Source: Echinicola soli (GTDB taxonomy: Bacteria > Bacteroidota > Bacteroidia > Cytophagales > Cyclobacteriaceae). Taken from it: 64,000 nucleotides of DNA. The stretch covers positions 2,951,001 to 3,015,000 of the forward strand of contig NZ_CP041253.1 in NCBI RefSeq assembly GCF_006575665.1, read 5' to 3'. The position numbers and the translations under genes were made by a program. Position 1 is the first letter of the stretch. Each line of letters begins with the position of its first letter. The notes beneath the pieces were generated by a model that made no database searches, had not been told where the DNA came from, and was given only the letters and a program-made list of their open reading frames with translations. Shown piece after piece: positions 8,645 through 19,297 of the stretch.

Positions 8645-11278
8645 TTAAACCAATTTGGACAAGCTTTCCTCCAACGCTTTGATTTTGGCTTCGGCGTCAG
8701 CTTGCTTTTTCTTTTCATTTTCGACTACTTGGGCAGGCGCATTGTTGACAAAGCGTTCATTGCTTAATTTCTTTGTGACCGAATTGAGGAAGCCTTTGGT
8801 GTATTCAAGTTCCTTCTGGATGTTATCCTTTTCTGCTTCCACATCGATCTGCTCGCTCAAAGGGATAAAGAATTCATCCGATTTTACCACAAAACTCAGG
8901 GCACCTTCCACTTTTCCGGCAAAATCCACTTTGTTTAGGTTGGCCAGTTTTTTAAGAATGGCCTCAAAGGATGTGTACAATTCCTGGTTTTGCGTGTTAA
9001 TGGTGAGGTCAAAGGTTTCTTTTGGAGAAATGCCTTTGGAAGCTCGGATGTTCCTCACTTGGGAAACCACTTCAAATACCTGAGCGGCATCATTGATCAG
9101 TTGTCCATCATAAGGGGATTTGGTAGGCCAAGAAGATACGATCAGCGCGTCTTTGACCTCCCTGCCTTTTACCTGGTGCCAAAGCTCTTCGGTGATAAAT
9201 GGCATAAATGGATGTAATACCTTCATGATGGCCTCAAAGTAGCCCAAGGTCTTTTCGTATGTCTCCAGATCAATTGGCTTTTGGTATGCTGGTTTGACCA
9301 TTTCGAGATACCATGAGCAGAAATCATCCCATACCAGCTTATAGGTGCTCATCAGCGCATCAGAGATTCTGAACTTGCTGAAGTGGTCTTCGATTTCCTC
9401 CAGTGCTTGGTCAAATCGGCTTTCAAACCATTTGATGGCCGTATGGTTATGGTGCTCCAAAATATTGGAATCCACTTCCCAACCTTTGATCAAACGGTAG
9501 GCGTTCCAGATTTTATTGGCAAAATTTCTGCCCTGCTCAACGAGTTTTTCGTCGAAAGGCAGGTCGTTTCCTGCAGGGGAACTGAAGAGCATGCCTGTAC
9601 GTACGCCATCGGCACCGTAATTTTTGATCAGTTCTAGCGGGTCAGGGGAATTGCCCAGTGATTTGGACATTTTTCTGCCCTGCTTGTCCCTTACGATACC
9701 GGTGAGGTAGACATTTCGGAATGGCTTTTCACCCATGTATTCGTATCCTGCGATGATCATCCTGGCCACCCAGAAAAACAGGATCTCTGGGGCAGTTACC
9801 AAGTCATTCGTAGGATAATAGTATTTAAGTTCCTCGTTCTTTTCACCCGTGGTAAATACATCTGTATCAAAGACAGAAATCGGCCACAGCCAAGAGGAAA
9901 ACCATGTATCCAGAACGTCTTCGTCTTGGGTGAGATCACTTAAGCCATAGTTTTGGTTGTATTTCTCGTTGGCGATTTCTAGTGCTTCTTCAGCGGTTTT
10001 GGCCACGACATATTCACCGTTGGGAAGGTAGAAGGCAGGGATTTGATGGCCCCACCAGAGTTGGCGGGAGATACACCAGTCCCGCACATTGTCCATCCAG
10101 CTGCGGTACATGTTTTTGAATTTTGGCGGATAGAGCTGAATGATATCGTCCATCACGGCCTTTAATGCCGGTTTGGTAATATCTTCCATTTTTAGGAACC
10201 ACTGTAGCGATAACTTCGGCTCGATCACTGCATCAGTTCGCTCCGAATGGCCTACATTGGAAGTGTACTCTTCTTCCTTTTGTAGTTGGTCGGCCTCTTT
10301 AAGGAGCTTTGCGATTTTCTTTCTGGCTACGAAACGGTCTTCTCCTACGAGGATTTGAGCTTTTTCATTCAGGGTACCATCATCATTGATGATATCGATT
10401 ACTTCCAGCTTATGCCGCAGGCCAATTTCATAATCGTTCACATCGTGGGCAGGTGTCACTTTCAGGCACCCTGTACCAAACTCCATGTCCACGTAATCAT
10501 CCTCTACGATTGGAATGGCGCGATTGATCAGCGGAATAAGGGCCTTTTTGCCTTTGAGGTGGGTAAATCGCTCATCGTTTGGATTGATACAGATCGCTAC
10601 ATCGGCCATGATGGTTTCCGGGCGCGTGGTGGCAATGGTCAGGTGCTCGTCTTCACTGCCTTCGATTTTATAGTTGATATAGTACAGCTTGGACTGGACT
10701 TCCTTAAAAATCACCTCATCATCGGACAGGGCTGTTTTGCCTTGTGGATCCCAATTGACCATGCGGATGCCCCGATAGATTTTTCCTTTATTGTGAAGGT
10801 CCACAAAAACACTGGTCACTGCATCGCTAAGCCCTGCATCCATGGTGAATTTGGTGCGGTCCCAGTCACAGGAGGCCCCCAGTTTCTTCAGTTGCTCCAG
10901 GATGATGCCTCCGTATTTTTCTTTCCATTCCCAGGCATGGGTGAGGAAGTCTTCCCTTGAAATGGACTTTTTGTCTATGCCTTTTTCCTTCAACAGTGCC
11001 ACGACTTTTGCTTCAGTGGCAATGGAAGCGTGGTCAGTACCAGGTACCCAGCAGGCATTTTTTCCTTCCATACGTGCTTTTCTCACCAAGACATCCTGAA
11101 TGGTATTGTTCAGCATGTGTCCCATGTGCAGTACTCCGGTCACATTGGGAGGGGGAATGACAATGGAATAGGGCTCTTTGTTATAATCTACTGTCGAACT
11201 GAATAACTTGTTCTCCATCCAGAATTCATACCATTTGGATTCGGCTTCTGCTGGATTATATTTTGTTGAAAGGGACAT
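8645..11278 (-). CDS. valS: Valyl-tRNA synthetase
   Basis: A class I aminoacyl-tRNA synthetase of 877 residues, normal for bacterial ValRS. The HIGH signature appears as GVLHMGHML near residue 55 and the KMSKS loop as [10 protein letters not shown] near residue 536. The CP1 editing domain lies between ([12 protein letters not shown]). The anticodon-binding domain follows, and the C-terminal coiled-coil tRNA arm (about residues 810-877) is rich in K/E/Q. The ATG at 11278 is preferred to an upstream TTG at 11284. Essential cytosolic housekeeping enzyme. Confidence 0.97.
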   Translation of the reverse strand: MSLSTKYNPAEAESKWYEFWMENKLFSSTVDYNKEPYSIVIPPPNVTGVLHMGHMLNNTIQDVLVRKARMEGKNACWVPGTDHASIATEAKVVALLKEKGIDKKSISREDFLTHAWEWKEKYGGIILEQLKKLGASCDWDRTKFTMDAGLSDAVTSVFVDLHNKGKIYRGIRMVNWDPQGKTALSDDEVIFKEVQSKLYYINYKIEGSEDEHLTIATTRPETIMADVAICINPNDERFTHLKGKKALIPLINRAIPIVEDDYVDMEFGTGCLKVTPAHDVNDYEIGLRHKLEVIDIINDDGTLNEKAQILVGEDRFVARKKIAKLLKEADQLQKEEEYTSNVGHSERTDAVIEPKLSLQWFLKMEDITKPALKAVMDDIIQLYPPKFKNMYRSWMDNVRDWCISRQLWWGHQIPAFYLPNGEYVVAKTAEEALEIANEKYNQNYGLSDLTQDEDVLDTWFSSWLWPISVFDTDVFTTGEKNEELKYYYPTNDLVTAPEILFFWVARMIIAGYEYMGEKPFRNVYLTGIVRDKQGRKMSKSLGNSPDPLELIKNYGADGVRTGMLFSSPAGNDLPFDEKLVEQGRNFANKIWNAYRLIKGWEVDSNILEHHNHTAIKWFESRFDQALEEIEDHFSKFRISDALMSTYKLVWDDFCSWYLEMVKPAYQKPIDLETYEKTLGYFEAIMKVLHPFMPFITEELWHQVKGREVKDALIVSSWPTKSPYDGQLINDAAQVFEVVSQVRNIRASKGISPKETFDLTINTQNQELYTSFEAILKKLANLNKVDFAGKVEGALSFVVKSDEFFIPLSEQIDVEAEKDNIQKELEYTKGFLNSVTKKLSNERFVNNAPAQVVENEKKKQADAEAKIKALEESLSKLV

Positions 11279-11598
11279 AGTCAATTTTAATATTGTCGCA
11301 ATAAGAATCTATCTCAGAGCGCAAAAATAATAGAAATATCTCTGATGACCTTAAAATCTGGATAATTAAGCGATTTCCTGATGCCAGGTGGGGCAGGACT
11401 TTTGCACAATATGCCAACATTGGGCAAATCTTTCTGGAGCCAATCGCTCCATAAGTTTTTTTATACGGGGATAATTCTAATTTTGTAAGAACCAGCAAGT
11501 GTTCTGAAGAAGACAAACCAAGTAAAACCCTCTCTACACCAAAGCGGAATGATTGACTTGGTCTGAAAGGTTCCTCTAAATCGTACCAAAATCACTTA
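11279..11598. other. Divergent intergenic region, valS / fumarylacetoacetase
   Basis: 320 bp. On the minus strand a TATTTTTG (-7-like) box lies at 11322-11329, suitable for valS, and on the plus strand TAATTTTG lies at 11478-11485, suitable for the fumarylacetoacetase gene; neither has a clear TTTG partner at the usual distance. No T-box or tRNA-like leader was seen before valS. Confidence 0.35.
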
Positions 11599-12882
11599 AT
11601 GCATATGAAAGAGCAGAAAGTAAAACCATTGGAAAGCTGGGTGCAAATCCCCAAAAATTCGGATTTTACTATTTATAATTTGCCCTTTGGCGTTTTTAAA
11701 AGCAAAAGACTTTCTCCCAGGATAGGGATGGCCATTGGGGACAAGATTGTAGATATGCACATCCTTCATCGAGAAGGGTTCTTTTCCGCCATTCATTTAC
11801 CTGATGATGTGTTTTTGCAGGATAGTCTAAATGGCTTTATTGAATTGGGAAAACCCATTACCCGAAAAGTTCGTGAGACGGTTCAGAAATTATTGTTGGA
11901 TGAAAATTCGGCGCTGAAAGACCATCGTGCCCGGGGGAAAGTAATGGTCAATCGCAAGGAAGCGGTCATGCTAATGCCTGTGAAAGTGGGGGATTATACG
12001 GATTTTTATAGTAGTAAGGAACATGCCACCAATGTGGGAACCATGTTTCGTGGTCCAGAAAATGCCCTGATGCCCAATTGGAAACATCTACCTGTAGGTT
12101 ACCATGGCAGGGCTTCTTCTATCATTCCTTCTGGCGTGCCGATCCATCGACCAAAAGGACAGTTTAAAGCGCCAGATGCAGATAGTCCTTCCTTTGGTCC
12201 TAGCGAGCGGTTGGATTTTGAGCTGGAAATGGCCTTTATTACAGGAAGGAACACCAAAATGGGGGAGCGCATCAAGACAGAGGAGGCCGAAGATTGTATC
12301 TTTGGTTTTGTGCTTTTTAATGATTGGTCAGCCAGGGACATTCAAGCGTGGGAATATGTGCCTTTGGGGCCGTTTTTGGGCAAAAGTTTTGCGTCCAGCG
12401 TCTCTCCTTGGGTGGTGACCATCGAAGCACTAGAGCCTTTCAGGACAAGTTCTCCGAAACCTGAAGAGCAGTTATTGCCTTATCTCCAGTGCGAACAGAA
12501 TCACAGTTTTGATATCAACTTGGAAGTTTATATACAGCCAAAAGAAGAAAAAGAAACCCAGGTCTGCCGATCCAATTACAAATACCTTTACTGGAATGTC
12601 GCCCAACAACTGGCCCATCAGACGGTGAATGGCTGTAATATCAATATAGGTGATATGTATGCATCTGGGACGATCTCTGGCCCCACAGAAGACAGCTTTG
12701 GATCGATGTTGGAATTGGCCTGGAAGGGAACAAAGCCGTTGAGGTTGGAAAGTGGAGCGGAGCGTTTATTTATCGAAGATGGAGATACCGTGAAGATGAG
12801 AGGCTATGCCGAAAAAGATGGGATTCGAGTGGGGTTTGGTGAGGTGAGTACTGAGGTTCTGCCCAGTAATGGTAAAAATTAG
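11599..12882 (+). CDS. fahA: Fumarylacetoacetase
   Basis: A 427-residue enzyme, the usual length for bacterial and animal fumarylacetoacetase, which splits fumarylacetoacetate to fumarate and acetoacetate at the end of tyrosine catabolism. The catalytic core is clear: DFYSSKEHATNVGTMFRG, then LPVGYHGRASSI, then FNDWSARDIQAWEYVPLGPF and GDMYASGTISGP. An SH3-like N-terminal domain precedes it. A second ATG at 11605 is possible. No other tyrosine degradation gene is adjacent. Confidence 0.95.
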   Translation: MHMKEQKVKPLESWVQIPKNSDFTIYNLPFGVFKSKRLSPRIGMAIGDKIVDMHILHREGFFSAIHLPDDVFLQDSLNGFIELGKPITRKVRETVQKLLLDENSALKDHRARGKVMVNRKEAVMLMPVKVGDYTDFYSSKEHATNVGTMFRGPENALMPNWKHLPVGYHGRASSIIPSGVPIHRPKGQFKAPDADSPSFGPSERLDFELEMAFITGRNTKMGERIKTEEAEDCIFGFVLFNDWSARDIQAWEYVPLGPFLGKSFASSVSPWVVTIEALEPFRTSSPKPEEQLLPYLQCEQNHSFDINLEVYIQPKEEKETQVCRSNYKYLYWNVAQQLAHQTVNGCNINIGDMYASGTISGPTEDSFGSMLELAWKGTKPLRLESGAERLFIEDGDTVKMRGYAEKDGIRVGFGEVSTEVLPSNGKN

Positions 12883-13462
12883 AGCGTAATTTCAAAGGGA
12901 ATTCTCTGGTTGCCGAGGTGGTTTTACTTCTATTTCTTTGGTACTATGGATTTGTAGTGGGTAAGTTGAGGGAACCGGGCTATCGGGATCGAAGTAATAC
13001 GTGGACGGATGAATTTGGTACTCATGCTCCTGATGCAGTCGATAATCATGCATTCATTCCTTGCCCATGTTCAGTACCTACGGGATTGTGAGGATACTGC
13101 TTTCTATTACCAAGCTAATGCTCTTAGCGGAGCACCATTATTGACCCTAGGGAAATCCCTTTTAAAAAAAATGTTGTATAAATTACAAATTCTAATTCGT
13201 TGTCATTCCGACGAAAGGCATTGTTAGGATGGCGTAGCTAGTGGAATATGCAGTCGCTCATCTAAAAGCGATTTCCCTGGGACGGCATGGAAGAAACTGA
13301 GTTTTTTTCTTTCGGAAGGTGGTGCTGTATCCATCGATGAAATGGGAATGGTAAGTGGTCATGAAGACTCCTTTTAAAAGTAAATTTAAAAAAGGCAATC
13401 CGAATGTTCGGACTGCCTTTTAAAGATACAAACTGATAATTCTTCAAGTGGGTTTTACCCTG
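12883..13462. other. Intergenic region with dispersed repeats
   Basis: 580 bp between convergent genes. GTCATTCCGACGAAAGGCA near 13200 belongs to a common type of bacterial intergenic repeat, and TAAAAGCGATTTCCCTG at 13263-13279 recurs at 57273-57289 and, inverted, at 57211-57226. The terminator at 13391-13421 closes the region. The short open frame 13009-13227 is not convincing as a gene. Confidence 0.5.
13391..13421 (-). terminator. Rho-independent terminator downstream of the phosphatase gene
   Basis: AAAGGCAATCCGAA pairs with TTCGGACTGCCTTT, with a run of A/T on both sides. It lies 42 bp beyond the stop of the minus-strand phosphatase gene and probably ends the receptor-phosphatase transcript; it could also serve the convergent fumarylacetoacetase gene. 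Confidence 0.8.
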
Positions 13463-14281
13463 CTATTTTTTACTCAGGTATTTTTTTCTAAGCTGTTTTT
13501 TCTCCTTTTCTCCAATACCTATTTCTTCTTCCAACATAGTATCCACATCACCATATTTCTCACGGATACCATCCCAGGCAGCTTCCAGATAAGGCGCTTT
13601 GACGCCCATCATGTATGCTGCCCGATCTTTTGGGATGCCGTACATTTCCAGTTTGGAATTATCGATTTTACCCACAGCTTCATTGGAGCGGAGGTAATCG
13701 GCCATGATGGTGTCCCAGTCTGCTCCCAAGACGTGTAAGATCAGTGAGGAGGCAAATCCCGTACGGTCCTTGCCGGCACTGCAATGGAAGAGCACGACCT
13801 CGTCCTTTTTCAGTAGATGATCGAATAGGGGCTTAAAGTCTGTGATATTGTCCACAAATCCTTTATTGGCGGTGATCATCAAAGAGTCTACTTGGTCAGT
13901 AGAAAAGGTAGGTCCCGTCAATACCTTCATAAACTGCTGCATGGATTTGGGATCGATATTGCCAATGGGGCTGTTGATCCACTCTGCTCCTAATGAGGAA
14001 GGGATATCGTCTGGTTCACGCTTGATCTCATAGTCAGACCTAAAGTCAATGACTGTGGTGATGCCGGTTTCGGCCAGTTTTTCTTTGTCCTCTTGAGGCA
14101 GACTGGTGAAGCTACCCGACCGATATATCAGGTGATCCTTGAGGATTTTTCCGTCTTTGGTTTCTATGCCTCCCAGTTCGCGGAAGTTAGGACTGGCCTC
14201 CAATCCCAGGTTTTGTTGGGCATGGGCCGAGACGGAAGCCAATAGGGCTGTGGTTGCAATGATCGCTTTAATTGATTTCAT
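13463..14281 (-). CDS. Secreted tyrosine/serine protein phosphatase (Y_phosphatase3 type)
   Basis: A 272-residue protein with a signal peptide (cleavage near SAHAQQN), so it acts in the periplasm or on the surface. The PTP signature CX5R is HCSAGKDRTG, with C167 as nucleophile and R173; the FRELGG motif near residue 33 and VIDFRSDYE near 77-85 are typical of bacterial dual-specificity phosphatases of the LipA/PtpB group. The open frame extends upstream to 14395, but 14281 is chosen because the signal peptide starts there. The gene lies 10 bp downstream of a TonB-dependent receptor and is surely co-transcribed with it, which suggests the pair takes up a phosphorylated compound such as an inositol phosphate or phospholipid headgroup. 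That substrate idea is inference. Confidence 0.85.
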   Translation of the reverse strand: MKSIKAIIATTALLASVSAHAQQNLGLEASPNFRELGGIETKDGKILKDHLIYRSGSFTSLPQEDKEKLAETGITTVIDFRSDYEIKREPDDIPSSLGAEWINSPIGNIDPKSMQQFMKVLTGPTFSTDQVDSLMITANKGFVDNITDFKPLFDHLLKKDEVVLFHCSAGKDRTGFASSLILHVLGADWDTIMADYLRSNEAVGKIDNSKLEMYGIPKDRAAYMMGVKAPYLEAAWDGIREKYGDVDTMLEEEIGIGEKEKKQLRKKYLSKK

Positions 14282-14291
14282 ATTAATTGGT

Positions 14292-17150
14292 TTAGAAGAT
14301 GATAAATCTGATTCCTGCTTGTCCATTGGTAGCATACCATTCACTAGAGGTGATACGGTCCCTGTTATCACCGAGGTACTGGACATAGGGCTCATTGGTC
14401 AAGTTCCTGATTTCTGCAAAAGCCTTGATCTTATCTGTGATGGAATAGGCAGCTGAGAAATCTACGGTGAAGTTATTGTCCACATGGACATAAAAGTCAG
14501 GACCAAGGTTTTGGTTGATGGTTTCCACAGATGCTCCTCGGAAGTTTCCTGCCAGTCGTAGCATCAGACCGCTTTTTTCGTAGAACAGGGAAGTATTGAA
14601 CAGATTGCTGGATTGGGTAGGTAGCGTGGTGATGTCGGTGGATATTACCGATCCTTCATCATCTAGCCTCGGTACTTCCAGTTCGGAATGTATCCTGCTG
14701 TAATTGACATCCACTCCAAATCCGCTCCAAATACCGGGTAATGTGCTGAATCTTTTGGTAATGCCCATTTCGAAGCCTACCAAATATGCACTTTCAAGGT
14801 TCTTGGGCTGGGAAACGAGGTAGTTGGTGCCGTCGATGGTTTCGGCCGATAGGTCGGTAAAGATGAAGTCATCAATGTCCTTGTAGAATATCCCGGCGGT
14901 GATCATCCCAATGTCTTCCAGGAACCATTCGCCCATCAGGTCAAAATTATTGGAAAAAGTGGGGAGTAATGCTGTATTTCCTCTGGATATACGTGGAATT
15001 CCAGTTGAGGTATCAACGCTCTCAGAAGGACTTAGGCTACCAAAATTTGCTCTACTAAATGTCCTGGTGAATGCAGCACGGAGATTGACTTGCTCCCTTG
15101 GGCTGTATTTTACATGGAACATTGGAAGGAATGCGTTGTAGTCGTTGTCCCTGGAGACTGGGGTTACTTCATCCGTTTCATCATCGTATGCAAAGCTGTT
15201 CATGGTAAGTTTGGTAAACTCATTTCTAAAACCACCGATTACCTGAATTTGGTCTGTGATCTTATAAGTACCCATGATATAGCCGGCATATACGTCTTCT
15301 GTACCGTCGTATTTGGTGGTGGCATTGGAAGCAGGAGAGTAGTTATTGATGTCATTTTCTTCCATAAATTTCGGAGAGAATATCTCGAAGGTCTGATCCT
15401 GAGGCATGGGCTGGATGGCCAAGGCATCAAACTGTCCATCCTGCTCTTGGAAGAAGGTGCCGGGAGCAGGGAAGTCCATTCGCTGAAATTCGCTCAATGC
15501 ACGCAACGGTGCAGCACCTGGAATTCCCAATAGGGCATTTGGCAGGAATACTAGAGGAGTCTGCTGAGCTTCGTTTTTCTTAAACCTGAATTTCCCACCC
15601 GCTTTTAGGGTAAATACTGGATTTACGTCCCAAGTGAAGTTCATCTGGCCCACATTATCCCTGTCACGCTGATCGATCTGGTAAATGATCAGTTGCTGCA
15701 GTGTGAGCTTATTAGGGTCCAAGAAGTCATTTTCATTGGTCAGCTCAGGGTCAAAGTTTAGCGGAGTGATCCCTTTGCCGTCCGGCGCGTCAAAGATGTT
15801 GTAAACATGTCCGTCTGAAGAGCGACCGCCAAAATCACCTTCCAAGTTTTGGTGAAATTGGGCTATGGGCAATCCTTTAAGCTCACTGGGCATGCTTGGA
15901 GGGGTATCCAGGTTATAATAGCTGTCGTATGAAGATAATTTCCAGTCCATTTTGAAGTTGGTGGCCAAATGGTGAATGCCTCCAAATTCATAGCCTTTCA
16001 GATAAGTCCGGTATTCAGACTCTCTATTGCTGTAGCGGTAGCGGTTTTCTTCAAATTCATAATACGTCTCATACACAGGACGAATGTCATCAAATTGATC
16101 TTGGACGATTCGGCCAAATAGTTTGTGGTCCGTGCTGAATTCATATTCCAAGGCTGCATTGAGAGCAGTGGTGCGGCGGGTACCAAAATACCTTTTGGCG
16201 TTCATCGTGTTGATACTGTAACGCTCAGCAGGAACGGCACTGTTAAGGTTGTAATCCAATACAATTTCGTCAGAGGAGAAATTCCTGTTCCAGATGGAAG
16301 CGGCAAGGATGATCCCGAACTTGTCCTTAAAGAAGCGGTTGCCATAGACGATGGACGCATTATAACTCCCGTTTTGGGATTTTTGGTTGTATCCACCCGC
16401 TGCGCTGACATTAAGCGTCCTGTCCTGGGGGGCCGAGCGCGTCACGAAGTTAATGGATCCGCCGATGGCGTCTCCTTCCATATCAGGAGTGATGGCCTTG
16501 GAAAGCTGTATGTACTGGATCATTTCGGCGGGAATGGCATCCAAAAGGGCATTTCTGTTCCCTCCAAAATTAGAGCTTGGCAGCCTAGTGCCATTATAAA
16601 GAGTGGAAGACCACGAATATGGCGTGCCACGGACACTGACTTGGTTGGCTTCGCCATGGTAGCGGTTTACACTTGCAGCAGGCAACCGCTGTACAGCCTC
16701 AGCCGCATTTCTGTCCGGTAATTTGCCAATGGCATCAGCGGCAATGACGTCCATGATCGCCAATGAATTCTTTTTGATGGAGATGGCCTTTAGCTGGGAA
16801 GGTACCATGGTCCCTTGGATTACGTATTCTTCCAGGTCGCCAGATGCCTCAGATAGTCTGATGTCTCCTATGGAGTTGGTACCAGCTTTTAGCTCGATTT
16901 CTTGGGTGACGGTTTCAAAACCCAAATAGCTGACCCGTAAGGTCGCTTTACCTGTGGGAAGGTTGGAAATTTCGAATTTCCCGCTAAGGTCTGTCGGAGC
17001 TCCTTGACTGGTTTCCATTACCAGTACATTTACTCCAGGAAGGTAGCCCGTCTGATCGGACACACTTCCTGACAAAGATGCCTGACTTTGGGCCATGGTA
17101 TGGGTGGCCCAGATCAGTAAGGTTAAGAATAATGGTAAGTGTCTTTTCAT
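14292..17150 (-). CDS. TonB-dependent outer-membrane receptor
   Basis: A 952-residue receptor. After the signal peptide (cleavage near THTMAQSQ) come a carboxypeptidase-like beta-sandwich (ASLSGSVSDQ to GDIRLSEA, about residues 24-110), a plug domain (DAIGKLPDRNAAEAVQRLP, NQVSVRGT) and a barrel ending in GIRFIIF. The plug sequence resembles the TonB-Xanth-Caul subgroup rather than SusC: it lacks the SusC-type PLYVVDG signature, and no SusD partner is adjacent. It forms a two-gene unit with the downstream secreted phosphatase. The AraC-type regulator 475 bp upstream may control it. Confidence 0.9.
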   Translation of the reverse strand: MKRHLPLFLTLLIWATHTMAQSQASLSGSVSDQTGYLPGVNVLVMETSQGAPTDLSGKFEISNLPTGKATLRVSYLGFETVTQEIELKAGTNSIGDIRLSEASGDLEEYVIQGTMVPSQLKAISIKKNSLAIMDVIAADAIGKLPDRNAAEAVQRLPAASVNRYHGEANQVSVRGTPYSWSSTLYNGTRLPSSNFGGNRNALLDAIPAEMIQYIQLSKAITPDMEGDAIGGSINFVTRSAPQDRTLNVSAAGGYNQKSQNGSYNASIVYGNRFFKDKFGIILAASIWNRNFSSDEIVLDYNLNSAVPAERYSINTMNAKRYFGTRRTTALNAALEYEFSTDHKLFGRIVQDQFDDIRPVYETYYEFEENRYRYSNRESEYRTYLKGYEFGGIHHLATNFKMDWKLSSYDSYYNLDTPPSMPSELKGLPIAQFHQNLEGDFGGRSSDGHVYNIFDAPDGKGITPLNFDPELTNENDFLDPNKLTLQQLIIYQIDQRDRDNVGQMNFTWDVNPVFTLKAGGKFRFKKNEAQQTPLVFLPNALLGIPGAAPLRALSEFQRMDFPAPGTFFQEQDGQFDALAIQPMPQDQTFEIFSPKFMEENDINNYSPASNATTKYDGTEDVYAGYIMGTYKITDQIQVIGGFRNEFTKLTMNSFAYDDETDEVTPVSRDNDYNAFLPMFHVKYSPREQVNLRAAFTRTFSRANFGSLSPSESVDTSTGIPRISRGNTALLPTFSNNFDLMGEWFLEDIGMITAGIFYKDIDDFIFTDLSAETIDGTNYLVSQPKNLESAYLVGFEMGITKRFSTLPGIWSGFGVDVNYSRIHSELEVPRLDDEGSVISTDITTLPTQSSNLFNTSLFYEKSGLMLRLAGNFRGASVETINQNLGPDFYVHVDNNFTVDFSAAYSITDKIKAFAEIRNLTNEPYVQYLGDNRDRITSSEWYATNGQAGIRFIIF

Positions 17151-17624
17151 GTGCTTGAGTAATTTTTCAACAAACCTATTGTTTGTAGCTATTGAAGTCG
17201 TCCGTATAAATTTATCCGAACTTTTCCCATGAATATTATACTATAAATAGCTTTATTTCAGTTTGTTAACAGGTGTTAATAAATGGTTATGAAAAGGTGA
17301 ATGGTAGTTAATTTTAGGATTTAAGGGTGTTTTGTTCACAATATTGAAGTGGATTTTAATAGATGGGTGAGGTGTTTTTCTAATGAGCCCAAGGCATCCT
17401 GTTCCCTCATGCTGGAATCAATGCTCAATAGGGAAAAAGAGACTGCTTTTCCGTCAAGACAGAACAGAAAGAGTAGCTATTTTGGTGCTGACTTATCATG
17501 GGATTGCCTGGACGATAATTTCGCAGATATGGTGTTAACGGCAATAATTAGGAGTTTACCTTATTTCCTTCGATGGCCGAGGAATAGGGCTTGGGCGAGT
17601 GCCTGAAAAATGCTCAGGTAAAGT
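17151..17624. other. Intergenic region upstream of the TonB receptor
   Basis: 474 bp between the AraC-type regulator gene and the receptor on the same strand. It is AT-rich near the receptor and presumably holds its promoter. The 85-codon open frame at 17349-17606 has no family likeness and no clear ribosome site, so I do not call it a gene. Confidence 0.4.
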
Positions 17625-18713
17625 TTATGCGTTGATTTTCAGGGACTTTTTGTAGTCGCTGGGACTGCATCCCGTGGCTTCTTTGAAGTATTTGTAAAAA
17701 GTGGACTTTGATTTAAAACCACTTTCATAGCCGACTACGGTAAGGTTGTCTTCATTGGGCTGTTGGAGGAGGTTTTTGGATTCTTCGATCCGTGCAGAAT
17801 TGACGAATTGGTAGAAGTTTTGGCCTAAGTGGATATTGAGTGCCTGGGTGATTTTGAGCTTGGAAGTACCCAGTTCATTGGCCAGTTGATCCAGATTGAA
17901 ATCAGGATTGAGGAATGACTTTTTACGTTGAAATACCAAGTTGATTTGATTCAGTATGTTGGCCAGTTCTTCCTCGGAAATCCTGGAGTTTCTGTACTTT
18001 TCCTGGGGCTGTATGGAGATTTTCGGAATCGCATATTCACTTGGTTTGGCAGGAAGCAACATCCTTGTGCGAATATGGATGATGCTATAGAAAAGTCCCA
18101 ACATTAGGAAATAATAGACATAGCGGGTGGTGACAGGAAACTGAATGTCCCATATCAGCATCGTCCAGCCAAATAGCACCAAAAATGATAGTAAGAGGTT
18201 ACAGGAGGCAATGAGCCTGGCAATGGTGGCCTTTTGCTTGTAAATGGAACCTGTAGCGGGAGTGTGATGGAGCAGATAAAGTGAATAGATGCTATATGCA
18301 GAAAAGGAAAGAAATACAGCGATGATCACACCTTGATGATAAAGCTCCATGATCAGTTTAGGAGTGTTTTGGGCCATTAGAAGGATGATCATTATAATAT
18401 TAAGCCCAAAGCCAACAAAAAAAGGGGAAGAATGGGCGATGATTTGAGCAGAAGGAATCGATCTGTTTCGGATAGATTGTACATAAAAATATAGCAACGG
18501 GCCGTACAATAAGGAAAAGCAGCCATGCAACTTGTCAAAAACCTCCATATTATCGACTAGCCAATAGATAAGGGCTTTGTACGTAACATGTACTGCTATA
18601 AGCCCAAAGAGAAGGCTAAGGTAGAGGTCTTCTCCCTTGTAACGTTTGTTCAGGTAAATCAGTAACCCGCTGGTTAAGGCCTGTAATATGACTACAGTCA
18701 ACATGATCCCCAT
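17625..18713 (-). CDS. Membrane-anchored AraC-family transcriptional regulator
   Basis: A 362-residue protein. The first about 220 residues are strongly hydrophobic with about seven predicted membrane helices (for example TVVILQALTSGLLIYL and FYSIIHIRTRMLL at the end). The last about 110 residues are an AraC-type double helix-turn-helix: LDQLANELGTSKLKITQALN, then FYQFVNSARIEESKNLLQ and VGYESGFKSKSTFYKYFKEATG. Such architecture is common in Bacteroidota and implies a sensor that binds DNA from the membrane. It lies upstream of the TonB receptor and phosphatase pair, which are its most likely targets; this is inferred from position. Confidence 0.88.
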   Translation of the reverse strand: MGIMLTVVILQALTSGLLIYLNKRYKGEDLYLSLLFGLIAVHVTYKALIYWLVDNMEVFDKLHGCFSLLYGPLLYFYVQSIRNRSIPSAQIIAHSSPFFVGFGLNIIMIILLMAQNTPKLIMELYHQGVIIAVFLSFSAYSIYSLYLLHHTPATGSIYKQKATIARLIASCNLLLSFLVLFGWTMLIWDIQFPVTTRYVYYFLMLGLFYSIIHIRTRMLLPAKPSEYAIPKISIQPQEKYRNSRISEEELANILNQINLVFQRKKSFLNPDFNLDQLANELGTSKLKITQALNIHLGQNFYQFVNSARIEESKNLLQQPNEDNLTVVGYESGFKSKSTFYKYFKEATGCSPSDYKKSLKINA

Positions 18714-19078
18714 AATATTTTGCAGTTAAAATGATAAAAAGGTGCGCTCCATTCTCCCTATGAATTTTATTCCTTGCCATAGGCAATACAGCCGGAATTC
18801 CTTGCTAACGCTCAAAAGTACCTTTTTAAGGTTAATTGGATGTTAATGGCATGTTATGTTTGGTGACAGCCGGGCCTATGGCAAATAACTCAGATAATGA
18901 ATGGGATGGTGATGTTGACGGGATTGACCAGTTGAATAGTCGTTTTTATACCTGGTGAATTGTCATGAATTTGCGGAAATTTAAACTTATGAAATTTGTG
19001 CGGCCAACAACAACATGAAAGAGTTGGCCGTTATAAAATCACTGAAAATTCAAGCAATTATAAAAAACAGTCAAATCC
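18714..19078. other. Divergent intergenic region, nothing recognised
   Basis: 365 bp between the AraC-type regulator and the DUF4287 gene. A TAAACTTATG-containing stretch near 18980 might include a promoter for the plus-strand gene. No repeat, RNA or coding frame is convincing. Confidence 0.35.
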
Positions 19079-19297
19079 ATGTCATTTCAAGCGTATCTCG
19101 ATAATGTCCAGGCCAAAACGGGCAAATCTCCGGAGGATTTTAAAGGCCTGGCCGAAGAGAAAAAATTCATCGAAGGCGACACCATCAAAACAGGTGTAAA
19201 AGCCACCCAAATCACCGATTGGCTAAAAAGTGAATTTGGGCTGGGGCATGGTCACGCCATGGCCATCTATGCTTTTTTGAAGGGGAAGAAGGAGTAG
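19079..19297 (+). CDS. DUF4287 domain protein
   Basis: A 72-residue protein made entirely of a DUF4287-like domain: FQAYLDNVQAKTGKSPEDF at the N-terminus and WLKSEFGLGHGHAMAIYAF near the C-terminus. These proteins are small, cytosolic and of unknown function; longer relatives are found fused to or near DUF5655 or YdhG-like domains. The HGHAMAIY part is the most conserved region of the family. It is followed at 205 bp by a YdeI-like gene, another uncharacterised protein that often lies in the same type of neighbourhood. Confidence 0.8.
   Translation: MSFQAYLDNVQAKTGKSPEDFKGLAEEKKFIEGDTIKTGVKATQITDWLKSEFGLGHGHAMAIYAFLKGKKE

Noticed and set aside
10286..10960. Long open frame (224 codons) on the strand opposite valS
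   Set aside because: It is a shadow of the valS reading frame; valS is complete and certain.
11256..11516. Open frame of 86 codons opposite the valS upstream region
   Set aside because: It overlaps the valS start, has no family likeness and unusual composition.
13009..13227. 72-codon open frame after fumarylacetoacetase
   Set aside because: Its end lies in a dispersed repeat and it has no ribosome site or recognisable domain.
17349..17606. 85-codon open frame between the TonB receptor and the AraC regulator
   Set aside because: Composition is not protein-like for this genome and no domain is visible.
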